DNA from: Hydractinia symbiolongicarpus
Taxonomy: Eukaryota > Cnidaria > Hydrozoa > Anthoathecata > Hydractiniidae
Reading direction: 5' to 3'
Assembly (NCBI RefSeq): GCF_029227915.1
Contig: NC_079878.1
Location: 21,785,501-21,849,500, forward strand
Length of the DNA stretch: 64,000 bases
Shown: positions 50,001 through 63,400 of the stretch, piece after piece
How positions within the stretch are numbered: the first letter of the stretch is position 1
How the letters are laid out: each line of letters starts with the position of its first letter
Program-made: the position numbers and the translations under genes
Notes under the pieces: model-generated
What the model saw: the letters and a program-made list of their open reading frames with translations, nothing else
What the model was told of the DNA's origin: nothing
Database searches by the model: none

Positions 50001-51112
50001 GAAATTTACGACTCTCATCAGTATTTTGGCGTACAAACACGTAAATGTCGTGACCTAGTTAGAAAGACAAAACATAGTGTTTAGGAAGATATAGAAAAAA
50101 TGGTCCTAAAGATTAGCACGCCAAATTACACGCAAAGGCACTGTGTTCTAGGTTGTTCACTCTCGTTACTAAGAAACAACCGACTTAATAAATGAAAATA
50201 ATATGTGAAAGAAGTGTTACCCCGCCATTCTGTCTCTAATAAGTTTACCTCTTTCAGACTTTGTGTATCTAGCTATATTTCCATTTTTTGATTTGCCTTT
50301 TTAAAAGAAGAGATTATTCTTCGCATTTTATAACCAAAACAAAAGTTTTATGACTCCCGTCAACCATAATATACCTTTTTATCTCTGAATGTAATAAGGA
50401 AAGTGTTGTTAGTATCTACTTTTATGGATCAAAAGTAAAAGTTTTTTCTTGCCTGTGAAAATATTTGAGTAATGCAAAAATTTATGTACACGTAAAAGTA
50501 TGTACACGTACGAGCGATTGTACACAATAGATAACAAACCTGAATGTTTACAACCTTTTCGAAACGAGAAAAAAATAAAAGTTGTTTTGTATAGGTTATT
50601 GCACAAAACATGTTTCAAATTAATCATTTTTATTACTCGCTAATCAGCCAGATATACATATTTTCCTGTCCAAAACATTATAGTTTTTGAGAACTATAAT
50701 GTAAAGAAACACTCTAGCAAATTTTGGATTTTCAAGGTTGCCTTATGTCTAGAAATAGTCTAGATTTGGGTTACTTGTTTAGAAAATGAATGGAAAATTT
50801 GTGGAAAACAGTTTTAAAGAAAAGTTACAATCATTTTTTAAATTTCTTAAATTACTTTTGCATGAATCTATATACTCTATTATATAGTATATCTGTAGTA
50901 TTTCTGTTATGTGTTATATATATCTTGAATAATTGGCACTGGTTCTGACTTGAAAGTACAATGGAAAAGAGGGGCAGTTAAGTGTGATACAAAAACAAGC
51001 GAAAGAACTGCATGAGAAGAAGAAGAACTTTAAATTGTAACTACGAAGGAAAAAAAACTCCTCTCACTTTGTTTAAACTGTTTTTTTTCCGTATCATCAA
51101 AAATATACATTG
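47061..51112. other. remainder of duplicated unit 2 and intergenic DNA
   Basis: Noncoding to 50611 as in unit 1. From 50612 to 51112 it is unique AT-rich sequence with nothing recognised. Confidence 0.4.
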
Positions 51113-51154
51113 AATTGTCGGACACTTATATGTCCGACAATTAGGTATATAAAG
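51113..51154 (+). promoter_or_regulatory. perfect 12-bp palindrome and TATA-like box upstream of the downstream TSR gene
   Basis: AATTGTCGGACA (51113-51124) and its exact inverse (51131-51142) flank a 6-base loop. TATATAAAG follows at 51146-51154, about 325 bases before the start codon. A T-rich AG at about 51377 could be the acceptor of a 5' UTR exon or of a trans-spliced leader, which hydrozoans use. All of this is position-based inference. Confidence 0.35.
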
Positions 51155-51477
51155 ACTAGCAACGAAAGAAAAATATATGTTTCCAAATTATTTGACCAGA
51201 TTTCAGTCAAATACTCTCTTGTTTGTTAAATATCTGGAAAATTATTATCAGTTTCACTTCAATAGTGAAATTGATATTAATTAATGAAAAATAATATCAA
51301 TTTTTATGATATGTCTGCATATTTAATTGAAAAAAGGCTGTCGCAACCATGGCATGGTTATAAGTTTATTTTTTTAGAGGAGTAAAAAATTGTTCGAAAC
51401 TCTAGAATATCATCCCTTGTTACGTTTTTTCTTTTACTCTCTGGAAAATTTGTTTGTGCCGTTAAACCAGTTTGGAG

Positions 51478-54400
51478 ATGATCTTTCGCGTCATCCCGTT
51501 ATTCTTAATCATCGCTGTTATACAAGGTATTATATTTCATATTACATCATATTTTGTATTTTTTGGTGTACATTTATTTTCTTACTAATTAACTTTTCAG
51601 AATGTTCAAGTTCTTGCACTGTCAACAATGGTGGTTGTGATGGAAAATGTACCGAAGTTGGATTTCAAACAAAGTAAATAAAATAACATGTATATAAAAG
51701 TTAACTTTAATTAATTTCTAGTGTTAAGGTAAAGAAGGCTGGTTTTTGAGTGTTAAGGTAAAGAAGGCTGGTTTTTATAAGATTCCGCGTGTTACATCTG
51801 TAATCTAATAAAAACCGGTCTTCTTCGACTGATTTTTGAAGCGATTGCCGTAACGTCAGGAATTTATTTCTCAGGTCGAATCCCGCGATTTATTAGTTTT
51901 TTGGCCTTGCGTCAAGCTAGAAGTCCGTGTCCTGAGCCGTAATAATTCTTCATTTAACTGGATATATTTGATCGTTTATAAAGGTTGAATTATTTGGTTC
52001 AGATAATGGCCAACTGATTAATTTAATTCAAATAATTCAAAAATATGTTCCACGGGCTAAAGATATAGTAATTGCACAGTCCGAAAAAATAAAATGACAA
52101 AAAAATGCTCTACACTTGTTATCTCGGTATTACTCCCAAATATTTCTTTGTGCATACCACTTGGAAATGTTTTTTTGCTTGCGCTAATTTATGTTTCTAA
52201 TATTCTCTAATATATAGTTTTAGCCATGTATAAAAAGTTTTAAAAGTGACTTTATGAATGCAAAATGATATTGGTACTGTAATTGGTAAAAGTGGGATGC
52301 TTCAAGAAACGTTTTATTTTAGAAGTGGTATTTTGAGTTGTGAAATTCCATTTAAAATTCAACAAGTACAGTGGTATAAGTAGCGCAGTTTAGGTTTTTG
52401 ATTGTCTCGGCCTTGAAAAACCATTTCTGTACCATAAGGACTTATCGTCTTAAAGCAGTTCAAAATATATTTACAGTATCAAAACTTATGTTGCTTAAAC
52501 AAAACACATTATTTCTGTCCTGGACGATGTTGTTAAAAACCCTACAGAGTTTTATCACAAAAAAGTTAAAAAATGTTAAAAAATTGAAATTAACTCGTTC
52601 TTACATTATTGGTAAAAATGTTTTGCACTTTTACAATTTTTGAGCGCCATTGTCCTTTTTGGATTTTGACACCCAGCTTCATTTCATACTTATCCATGCA
52701 TAAAAAGCTGAAAAACTTTGCCTGCAAAGGCTTTTTGTACAACTTACTTTAACTTTAGTGTAGTATTTTTAATTAGCCTTTATAAATACACGCGAGTTAA
52801 ATTTTTAAAACTTTCTTACTATATATCTTATCCTAAATCTGTTATATCAATACGAAGATTCCGTCTGTCTGACTGACAGTCAGTCTGTGACTTTTTATAA
52901 AGTCGATTATATTTTTCAAAATTTAATTTACCAAACTTTAAGAAAGTATATTCAGATTGGTGACGCCTTTGCATTGCACCTTAGCAATGTCTAAAAGTAT
53001 TGTCGTAAATTGTAAATTTTCTGACGTTACAACACGACGTCAATATCACTATTTTAACGTCCTGATTTAACTTACTGCAGCCATTACAATGCACTTAAAA
53101 CGTTGAGACCAAGTAACTTGAAAATGAGGTTGTAGTGTCAGCAATTTTTCACCGCGCAGGTAACTAAGGAGACCTTGGGACTAATTTAGGTATGTTTCCA
53201 AACCCTGAATACGTTTCGAAATGAACGGGTTGATGAAGTCATCAAAAAGCTTTTAAATCCTAATTCTCTTTAACTGGGTGTCAAATATACATGATCGTAA
53301 AAATTTTCTAGATTAGCGTTTTAACATCTATACGATGAAGGGCATACAACGGGTATAAAAATTTCTAAAAAAATTTGTGTTTCGGTCGGTCTTTGCTGAC
53401 GCCAGCAAAACTTTTAAACCCTTATATCTTCTTAGGCGTTCGTCATAACACATTACAGACACGGGTAATTTTTTTAATTATTTTCATTAATGCTAATTTT
53501 ATCAAAATTTAATTTTCTTTTTCATTGTTCATCCGCCTAAATGTATTTTTGACGGTCTTAAACCACCAGTCATAAATAATATTTTCACGTGTCCCTTGCC
53601 GGGCGCCATGTAAGATAATAATGGACACGAACGAACGAAACATGTGTTGTCCTTTTGGCGTCATGCACGACTAACAAAAATAAGCTCAAAAGAAAGCATA
53701 GATAGGAAAGGTCTAAGTACAAGAAATAAAAAACGTCTGGGTGCATCTTGTACCGAACGTTTACATCACGTTTAAGCACAGTCAGAGATTTTCTTTCCTC
53801 TATCGTTGTTTTACTATTCTTTCAGACTTTTCTAAGCTCCATTTCGAGGTTAGCTAACTTAAATAATTATTTATAAAGAATTGACGTCCTGATTCATTTA
53901 TTGATGATTGTATTAAAAAAGATTGTTTAATAAAGTTTATCTGATAAGTCCGTGTCGTCGCCTGATTTTGTTGCTAAGGAAAAAGTTTTGGTAGTGTTAC
54001 CGTGTCTAGGTTCAGTTTCACTTCAAGCAAGAAATCGCTTTTATATATCTTTTCGTTAATCAATTCTATGTTGCGATTTACAAAGTATTTCTAAATCTTC
54101 TGTACAATTAGGTTCCTTGTTTACATTTTTACATAAACTCCCCAAGTCTATACTAGTACTCGTATGGTTGCTGCAATGCCACCTATATTGGTAAGACAAT
54201 GCTTTACCTGAAAGTAAGGGATTATGAACATCGTGAAGTTTTCCACCTTACTGCATGTAAACCTTTAATAAGTAAAGAGTAACCGTATCCCAGTAAAAAT
54301 ATAACGTCAGCACCCTCGTATTTATTTAGTTCATTAATTTATTCTCTTAGGAATTGTACAGAGTATTTTATATATATTTTTTTTCTGGATAAAAAGTATA

Positions 54401-57400
54401 TGAATGTCATCATGGCGCTGGTCAGAACCGAAAGCTCATTTATGGTGTTTTTAATTATTTTTATTATATGCATCTCAAAGTCTTGTGATTTTCGGACACT
54501 CTAGATTGATTATTTCCCACAAGATCAAGTAACTTTGAGGCGGTCCTGCTTTCGTGGTAAATTACGCTTTATCTTTTAAATATAAATTTTTGTCACAAAA
54601 TACGATAAAAAAATTTACCCTCGTGTTTGTTTCTACCTATACATTCTGCGCTTTGGATTAGTTACTTAAAATGGTGCAGCAAAAGAAAATGCAGCAACCT
54701 ATGCGCCAGGGTGCATTATAAAAGTTTCGCATGCAGCACCCGGAGACACGGGGTAATGTTGCTCGCGCGTGCAACAAATTGCATGCGCTTAAATACGAAC
54801 TTTATCGCAAGTACGAGTACAAATCTGAACCCTCAAATTTTGTTAAAAGGATGGAACAAACGCGGTTTGTCACGTCGAAAGGGGCAAGAAGGTACACTAT
54901 TACGTAGTGGCTTAGATCTTAGGTGCGAATCAGCGTCAGCGTTGGAACTTCTCTCACGAAAAAAATGCTAATTTGTTCTCTAAGCACTATTTCTGTGACG
55001 TCAGTATTTCTTCTGCAACATCATCAGAAGCTTAAAACTTTTCAAAGATTTTATTGTTTACGTTCCCTTCTCTAATACATGAATAAATCTGTAGTTATCA
55101 TCGCCATGCAACGAACAAGGTTAAATTTAAATTCGTTGATAACATTTCTCATTACTTTATTAAGGTGTTCCTGCAACATTTTGGGCACGCTACAACCAGA
55201 TGGAAAGACTTGCAAATATAAAGGAATGTTCTATTTTGCACAAGGTCATAGGATTGACTTTGTGTATAACTCCACTTTTGGGATTTCACTTAAAAACTTT
55301 CCATTAAAACAAATTAATGCAATAGTGGCAAATATTGAAAGTAGCAAGGTATTTTATGCGGCTGCAGGGTATGGCATGTCGATAGTGGGTGAATTTTCGT
55401 TACATACATTAAAACGAAAGAATTTAACAATTGGTGAGTCAATTATGTTACATCAGTTGCGCGTCTGTACCAATCCATTGAATTTAGTAGCTTTCGCAAA
55501 TTTATGTTTGGCCAACAACAAGCTTCATTAACGTGCACTTTGCGCCTCATCGTACATACGGTTGATGCGCACAATTCGACTCGTGCAAAAAAAAATTATA
55601 ATAATACAACGCGCGTTGGTGCAAGATATTAAACACATAAAAAGGATTTTTTTCGAACTTTTGAATTCTACGAAAAAATAAACACTGGAGAACACATTGT
55701 ATAAGTACTTAAAATGTTCTGTGGCCTGAACATAAAAGTTTTGCAAAGTCAATGAATAAGGCTGAGAATTATGAGAATTCATACACTACCCTTTTTGATA
55801 ATTAGTTAATATTTATTTCGGACAAAATCTTTTGAACTGCACACTGTATAATATATGTGAAAAAAACGTAAAAAAGTAAAAGTTACGAAGAACACTTTGT
55901 TTTATGATATAACCTTTATTTTTACTGATCTTGAAATTTACTTTACACTGGTCTTACAGCTAATTATAAACTAAACTAAGTGTTCAAAAGCTTTTTTTCT
56001 TATTATTTACTTATAAATGATAGTTTTTTATTTTATCACTGGTAATAGAAAATGGACTTATTGATGGAATGGCGTACAATAAAACGTCAAAAGATCTTTA
56101 CTATGCCTTAGCTGATGGTCCAGTGAAGGTTATCAGAAATGTCGGTGCAAAGATGCCGAATGCCAAGTTGCTTTTACAAATGAGCAAACCTCGTGCAATT
56201 GCACTGGACTCCTGTTTCGGGTAGAAAATTTTTATTGATTGCGCTACTTTTAAACTTGAATGTTTTTGACTTATTAAATCCGTTTAATGTAATGTATTAA
56301 AACACATAAAATTACAATTGCATAGTTCTATGTCTATCTTGAAAACGTTTAAATCTAGGTACATATTCATATCAGATTGGGGTTCTCACGAAATTATCCG
56401 ATACAATCCCATGATTCGAGCTAAGGTTTCAATTGTAACGTCCGGTCTGGTTTGGCCGAATGCTTTATCAATAGATACGCTTACTGAAAAAATATTTTGG
56501 GCCGATGCAAATCAAGATACTTCTACTAAGGACAAGTAAGTACCGGTTTAACGTATAGCTTTGTTTTGGTCGTGTAGAATTTACCGACATGTTTTGCGAC
56601 CATTTTAGAAAAAAACCCGAAAAACAGGGGTTTTTCTTACAGTAGAACGATTTCGCATGTGAAAATATATGGTGCACGACACACACAAAAAAAGATTTTT
56701 ATTTTCTTTGAGGTGCATTTTTTTAAAAATACTTTACATTTTTTCACTGACAGTCAATGATTCCATAAATTTAGTACGTAAGCTCTGTAGAAAACCTAAA
56801 CCTAATAAAAACTAAAAAGAAATTGGCCTGGCAAAACATGGTTAAAACGGGCTAAAATACCCTTTTTTACACCCTGTACACATTGACCTTCCAAAAAATA
56901 TTTAACAACCAAAAATGCATTTGACAGTCGTTGAATATTAAAATAATATCCTTTTCAAAGTGGAAACAACAAAAAATTGAAAAAATAGAAAAACCTTGCC
57001 CCTGGCCAATGCACTTCAAAGTTGATACACTTCGCAACTTTTCTAAATAATCAACGTAAATTACCTTTCCAAGGTAAAAACGCTGTATTTTCGCGTCGTT
57101 ATCGCAAGAACTTTCTTCTTAGTTTCGTGCGAGAGATTAACCAGATTGCATTCTCGTGGAAGATAGGGACATCGAAAAATCTTGTTTTGTACTTCTATTT
57201 TGTTTCTTTCTACGATTATCTACGAATTGTACAATAACAAAGTTATGTTTTTACAAAAGAAAATAAGAAAAGAGAGGGTTCATTGCTGCTTTTTTAAAAA
57301 AATCAGAGTTTGTCAATTTTACACTTCCCCTGGTAACTTAATTTTGATTGTCGCAATGATGCCCAACTAGATAAACTTAAAGCATAGCCTTCCATCTTTG

Positions 57401-60400
57401 TACAATTAAAACAAACAAACGGACTGGAGACTAACTTGCGCATGAAAAATTTTTTCCGCAGCGCTAACTTTTTTGTGAAGATTTTTGCAAAGAAGAGAGA
57501 GCGCTAGAAACTTTATCACAGACCATGCGGGCTTAATTATTATATAACGAGAACGTCACACATAATTATATTCTATTGTTTTTTTAACAAATTAAAATAG
57601 CGCATTTATGCAGTCAGTGGGGTTAGGGAATAAATAAACGCGAAAAAAACCAAAAACAAAATTTCGCTCCCCGTGAAAACATTCAACGTGACGTTCTGTA
57701 TGATTTTTTTTATCAAAGCAGTTTTGCACCGTACTTACTGAAAAAATGATTTTGTCAAGCAATTTATCTGAATTATTTCATTTGACATAGAATTGAAATG
57801 GCCAACTATGATGGTTCGTGCAGAAAAGTTATTCGAGTTCTACCTCAGCTTCATCCGTTTGCAATGATGTTTCATGGTGGATACCTCTATTGGACAGACT
57901 GGAGTACAGCAAACTATAAAATATACTTGACATCTATAATAGACGGAAGTACCACAATTTTGACATCCCTAAAATACAGACCATATGGAATCGACTTTTT
58001 CGGTGAACTGAATAAAGGTAAAACTTAGTTTTTTCTCGTATTTTTTATCTTCAATGTACTCTTTATCACCAGTAAAATATTTGTTATTTTTAGCAATAGG
58101 AAAATGGTCGCAGTGGAGAGAAACCAAAAGCTGTCCAAGTAACTGTATCGGACAAAGGGAGCGAACAAGATATTGTCAAAATCCTTATGTGCATAACTAT
58201 GAAAAAGTCTGCCTAAAAACTGCTTGTCAGAAATCATTTAAATGTGTAGGCATTGCAGGACTGGAAGATGGCCCTCAAGTTGACTCTATTGTTTGTGATG
58301 TATGCTTATGTAAAGGTAAAAACAGTTAACAGTTAAGTACATAGATCCTACAAATAGATCAACCCTAGTTTAAATGTAAATGTGAAAATAGTTTTAACTA
58401 CCGAAAAAACAAGCAAACAAATAAATGAGAATCACATCCATGCTCTAGCTGAACAAGAAGACTCACTATTGTTTACGAGTACTCCATTTTTTTAAAAATT
58501 TTTAAAAACAATTTCAATACAAAGGTAAGGCTGTATACACGGTAAAAATATGAATAACTATTTATATTTTAAATGTTCGAAATGGTGCTTCGAGGAAACG
58601 TTTCTTAAACATTATTTGAGACTTAAATTATTCTAGTGTACATGCATAACCGAGGATCAGTCAAAAAATATTGATGCTAAAAAGCAAGGTGTAGAAAAAG
58701 TAGCAAAATACAACTGTTGATAGGGATATTTAAAGAAAAGAAAGTTTTGCCCTGTTTCTTCTGACCCCTATGTCACGTTATACTAAAGTTACAATGCAAG
58801 CTCAACAATCTCTTTCCTAAATTTCCAATTTCCTAAATTATGTATAATTTGCTTGGTGTTCCAAACAACCAAAATAACTGTTATCTGCATTCTTCAGCTG
58901 CACTTCTGTCTTAACTCGTCGATTCTATAACTGTATTACCAGCTGCATCGCAGTCAGTTTGTTATAATATGTCCAATTAGGCGTTTAGTAGAATTCAAAA
59001 ACACATGATTCCACCGCTTTTTTTCCTGCAAAAATCTTAAAACAGTTATATTTCAATGTTGCAGGTTATTTGACTTTTAACTTTTTAATGCGAATCTTAC
59101 ATGGATCCATGCCATGTTAAAACATGAATAGTGTAATTAAATATTATAGTTAATGGTGAATGGGGACCATGGATCAGTGGCCAGTGCTCACAAACTTGTG
59201 GAACTGGTAGAATGACAAGAAGCCGTTATTGCAATAACCCAACCCCTAGAAATTGTGGATCTGATTGCACTGGAACAAATACGACTATTGTTGATTGTTA
59301 CTTGCGCTTGTGTCCAGGTAATTGAATGAATTCATATTACTCTTGCTGTTTTTTGAAATTTAAAGCAACGAGCATTGTGTTGTTTAAATATTTTGCCAGT
59401 TATCTTTAATATGTATTATTATAACTCTTGTGAGTGGGCCAAGACGGATAATATTTAAAACATGCTGTTTGGTTAAGAGGGAGATGACAAAAGAAGTCTG
59501 AACAAATTTCAGCATAAATCAGAATGTAAAGTTGAAGACGGTCTTTTAACATATTCAATGGTTAAATATTTCTTCGACAAAGCGCTACAGGGTGTGTTGT
59601 TGAATGACAGAAGTTTAAAAATGCTTAGTTGCTTAATATGCAATGTTTCATATTACCGTTTAGGTTAGTATAGGATTTTGAAGTGTATCATTTTCAACCT
59701 TTTATTCGCTTCGCTTTTTAAAATTCAAATTTCAAAATCAAATTTAATTTTTTTTTTCTGATTTCTTTTTTCTAAAACGACCTGGAATAATATTCAGATC
59801 AATTATTTGATCCCTTAATCTTATACGAAAAACTTTAGACATTTAACTACACCAGTCCGAAGCCCAGCTAAGTCTTCTTTTTGGTCCGGGAAAAATTGTT
59901 GACACTTATCGAAAGTTCATTAAAAAATAAGGCCTTATTTTTGGTAAAGTATTTTTATGTTAATGATTAACATCCAGGTGTAAAATGTTTGACCCAGGAG
60001 GACAGGTTTGACGTAAATCTTGTCCCCAGGGATTCTTAATTGCTTTATATTGATTCTAAACAGGAGCCCAACAGCAGTTGTACATGAATTATTCAAGTCA
60101 CAACCATTATGGTTTATTTAGGTAAATGGCATGTTACTGCACTGCAATATTGTCTTTGAGCCTTTCTATTCCAAAATTAACAATCTAGAGTACCAATAAG
60201 GTTTACAGATTATTTCCTAACTACAATTTCTTCCTTGTTCCAAAATCTAGAAGTACTTAATGGAAATTGGGGAACATGGTCATCGTACTCAGTATGTTCA
60301 GTCACCTGCGGAGGTGGAATCAAGACAAGAACACGTTTATGCAACAATCCAGCTCCTGCAAATGGTGGAAATCATTGCTTCGGAAGGAGCAAACAACAAC

Positions 60401-63400
60401 TAAGTTGCGCTACATCACCTTGCAGTATGTCCTTCTCACGTTTCTTGGCTTTATGATCGTATTGGGTTTAAAAAGACAAAAATAGTTCAAAAACACATTT
60501 GTCATCTTTACACATTGGTTTTTAATTTTTTGACAAAGAATGAATTACACATATATAATCAGTACCACATCAAAGAATTGCACTTATTTTTTTCGTGTGA
60601 TGCGTCTTGTTATAAATACTTTTGTAGCTAATCTGATAGTCAAATTGTTTTTTCTTTTATCAATTGTATATTCTAGAAAATCAAAAGCGATATTTGTAAC
60701 AGATACTACTTAAACTATCCTGTTTTTACAGTTGTTTTCCATTTGTTAACCCTTTAACTGTTTTAGCTGTACACGGAATTTGGGGCGAATGGTCGTCGTA
60801 TTCAGCATGTCCAGTCACCTGCGGAGGTGGAATTAAGACAAGAACACGTCTATGCAACAATCCCGCACCTGCAAATGGTGGGAATCATTGCATTGCAAGC
60901 AACACAGAACAAATTAATTGCGCTACATTACCTTGCAGTATGTATTTCAAATATATCTCTTATAATAATACGCTAAGTGTGTCTGTCTGTCACTTTTGCA
61001 AAGTGGATTACATTCTTCAAAATTTTCTTTAACAAATTCTATAAAACATCGCCTATAAAATTGTTCTGTAATTTACCAAACTTTACCGATAAAATAGTAT
61101 TGACGTCAACGGAAAGTTAATTAAGATTAGTGAAGCCATTACAATGCACTTAAAACTTTGAGGCCAAATAACTTGGAAACGAGGTGGTGACGTCAATGTT
61201 TTTTCACCGCGTGGGTAACTAGGGACCACCTAGGATCAATTTGGGTAATTTTTTCAAACCCGGATCCCCGAATCCGTTTCGGAATGGACGGGTTGATGAC
61301 GTCATTAAAAAACCTTTAAACCCTAATATCTCTGCAACTGTTTGTCAAAAGTACATGATCCTATACATTTTCTTGCTCAGCGTTTCAAGATCTATACGAT
61401 AAAGGCAACAGACATACGCATTTCTGAAAAAAAATTTTGTGTTCTGACATGTCTCTGCTGACATCATCAAAATTTAAATGACGGTTGTTTTTCTCTGCTA
61501 TCCTGCCTAAGTGGATTTTTCCACGGGCCTTATCGACTAGTCTATATAATAATACGCCAGTTCTATCTGTCTGTCACTTTTGCAAAGTGGATAAAATTTC
61601 TTTGAATATCGCCTATAAATTTGTTCTGTAAATTAGCAAACTTTGACGTTAAAGCAATATTGACGTCAAAGGAAAGTATATTAAGATTAGTGAAGCCATT
61701 GCATTGCACTTTTAAATTTAAGGCTTAATAACTTGGGAACGGGTGGAAATAACTGACGTCATCTCCTGCTTGAGTAACTAGGGACTACCTGGGACCAATT
61801 GGGGTAGGTTTTCCAAACCTGGGTCACCGAATCCGTTTCGGAATGAACGGGTTAATGACGTCATCAAAAAACCTTTAAACCCTAATATCTCTGCATCCGT
61901 TTGTCAAAAGTACACGATCCTATATATTTTCTTGATCAGCGTTTCAATATCTATACGATGAAGGCAACAGGCATACAAATTTCTGAAATTTTTTTTTTGG
62001 TGTTCTGACAGGTCTCTGCGGATGTCAGCAAAATTTAAATGACGGTTTTTTTTTCTCTGTATAATAATACGTCAGTTCTGTCTGTCTGTTTGTCTGTGAC
62101 TTTTGCAAAGTGGATAAAATTTCTTTGATAAAGTCTATAAAACATCGTCTATAAGTTTCTTCTGTAAATTACTAAACTTTGACGTTAAAGCAATATTGAC
62201 GTCAAAGGAAAGTATATTAAGATTAGTGAAGCCATTGCATTGCACTTTTGAATTTTAGGCTAAATAACTTGTAAACGGGTGGAGATAACTGACGTCATCT
62301 CCTGCGTAGGTAACTAGGGACCACCTGGGACCAATTTGGGTAAGTTTCCCAAACCTGGATCCCCAAATCTGTTTCGGGAATGGACGGGTTGATGACGTCA
62401 CCAAAAAACTTGCAAACCCTAATATCTCTGCAACCATTTGTCAAAAATACGCGATCCTATACATTTTCTTGATCAGCGTTTCAAGACCTATACAATGAAC
62501 GCAGCAGGTATACAAATTTCTAAAAAAAATTTTTGGGGGGTTTGACTGGCCATTGCTGACTTCAGCAAAATTTTAAAACCCTCATTTCTCATTAATCGCT
62601 TATCAAAAAGACATGATCGCATACATTTTCTTGGTCAGCGTATTAACCTCTGCACAGTACAGGCAAAGAATAAACTAAATTTCGCCAAAAATTTTTGTAA
62701 TTGCACTGCTGACGTCAGCAAAAAATCTAAAACAACCTATTGTTCCATTGTCCTTCTGCCTAAGTGGATTTTTCCACGGGCCTTATCGACTAGTTCTGTA
62801 ATAATTACATTGAGTTTAGAAAGAAAAAATAATCTATAAAGCATTTCATGAAGCTTTTTTTTTCATTTTAAATCAAGCAGTAATATAATGAGTCATTGCA
62901 CATCTTCACCCTGTGGTGTTTATCTATGATCACCCTGTGAAATCCAATAATATTTTTTTATTTTATCATTAACTTATTCTAAAGCTTGGTTTCCATCTGG
63001 CGTTAATTCGCGTTAAGCAGGTGCGCGGCCTAAATATCAATGTTTTCATATCTTTTTTGCGATTTTTCACTTTTGTATAACAGAATTGAACATATTATGC
63101 GTGCAAAAGCTATTTCTGCAAACATTTTTTTTAACAGCGGGCAAAAAAAGGTTATATATTAATTCTTCTTAAAGATGGTTATATTCTCCATATTGCCCTC
63201 GTTTTACAAAAAAATCACAATTCCACAATCTTACCGTTTTCTTTTTTGATTTTGCCTTGTTCTTAGGTTGCAACCCTGATTTCGGTCATTTAATGTCTAG
63301 ATGAGTTTGCATTGCGAAATGATTTCATATGATTTATATAACGAATTTTAAACTCTCCTTCCATTTAACGTTAATCCGTGTATGTGATAGTTTCATTTAT

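Larger units (their letters stand above)
39725..50611. repeat. tandem segmental duplication, two units of about 5.3-5.6 kb
   Basis: Unit 1 is 39725 to about 45274 and unit 2 is 45297-50611; both begin GATCCATTAAGAGCC. Unit 2 has lost a few hundred bases. They match along their whole length with scattered differences. Each holds the same retrotransposon C-terminus, long inverted repeat and ubiquitin-protease fragment, followed by noncoding sequence. The pair separates the two TSR genes. Confidence 0.9.

Noticed and set aside
51390-51677. 95-residue ORF starting at 51390 as the first exon of the downstream receptor
   Set aside because: Its frame enters the EGF exon only by reading through the intron; the ATG at 51478 in another frame gives a signal peptide and splices in phase.
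53585-53779. Minus-strand ORF at 53.6-53.8 kb
   Set aside because: No domain, no splice support, within an intron next to repeat sequence.
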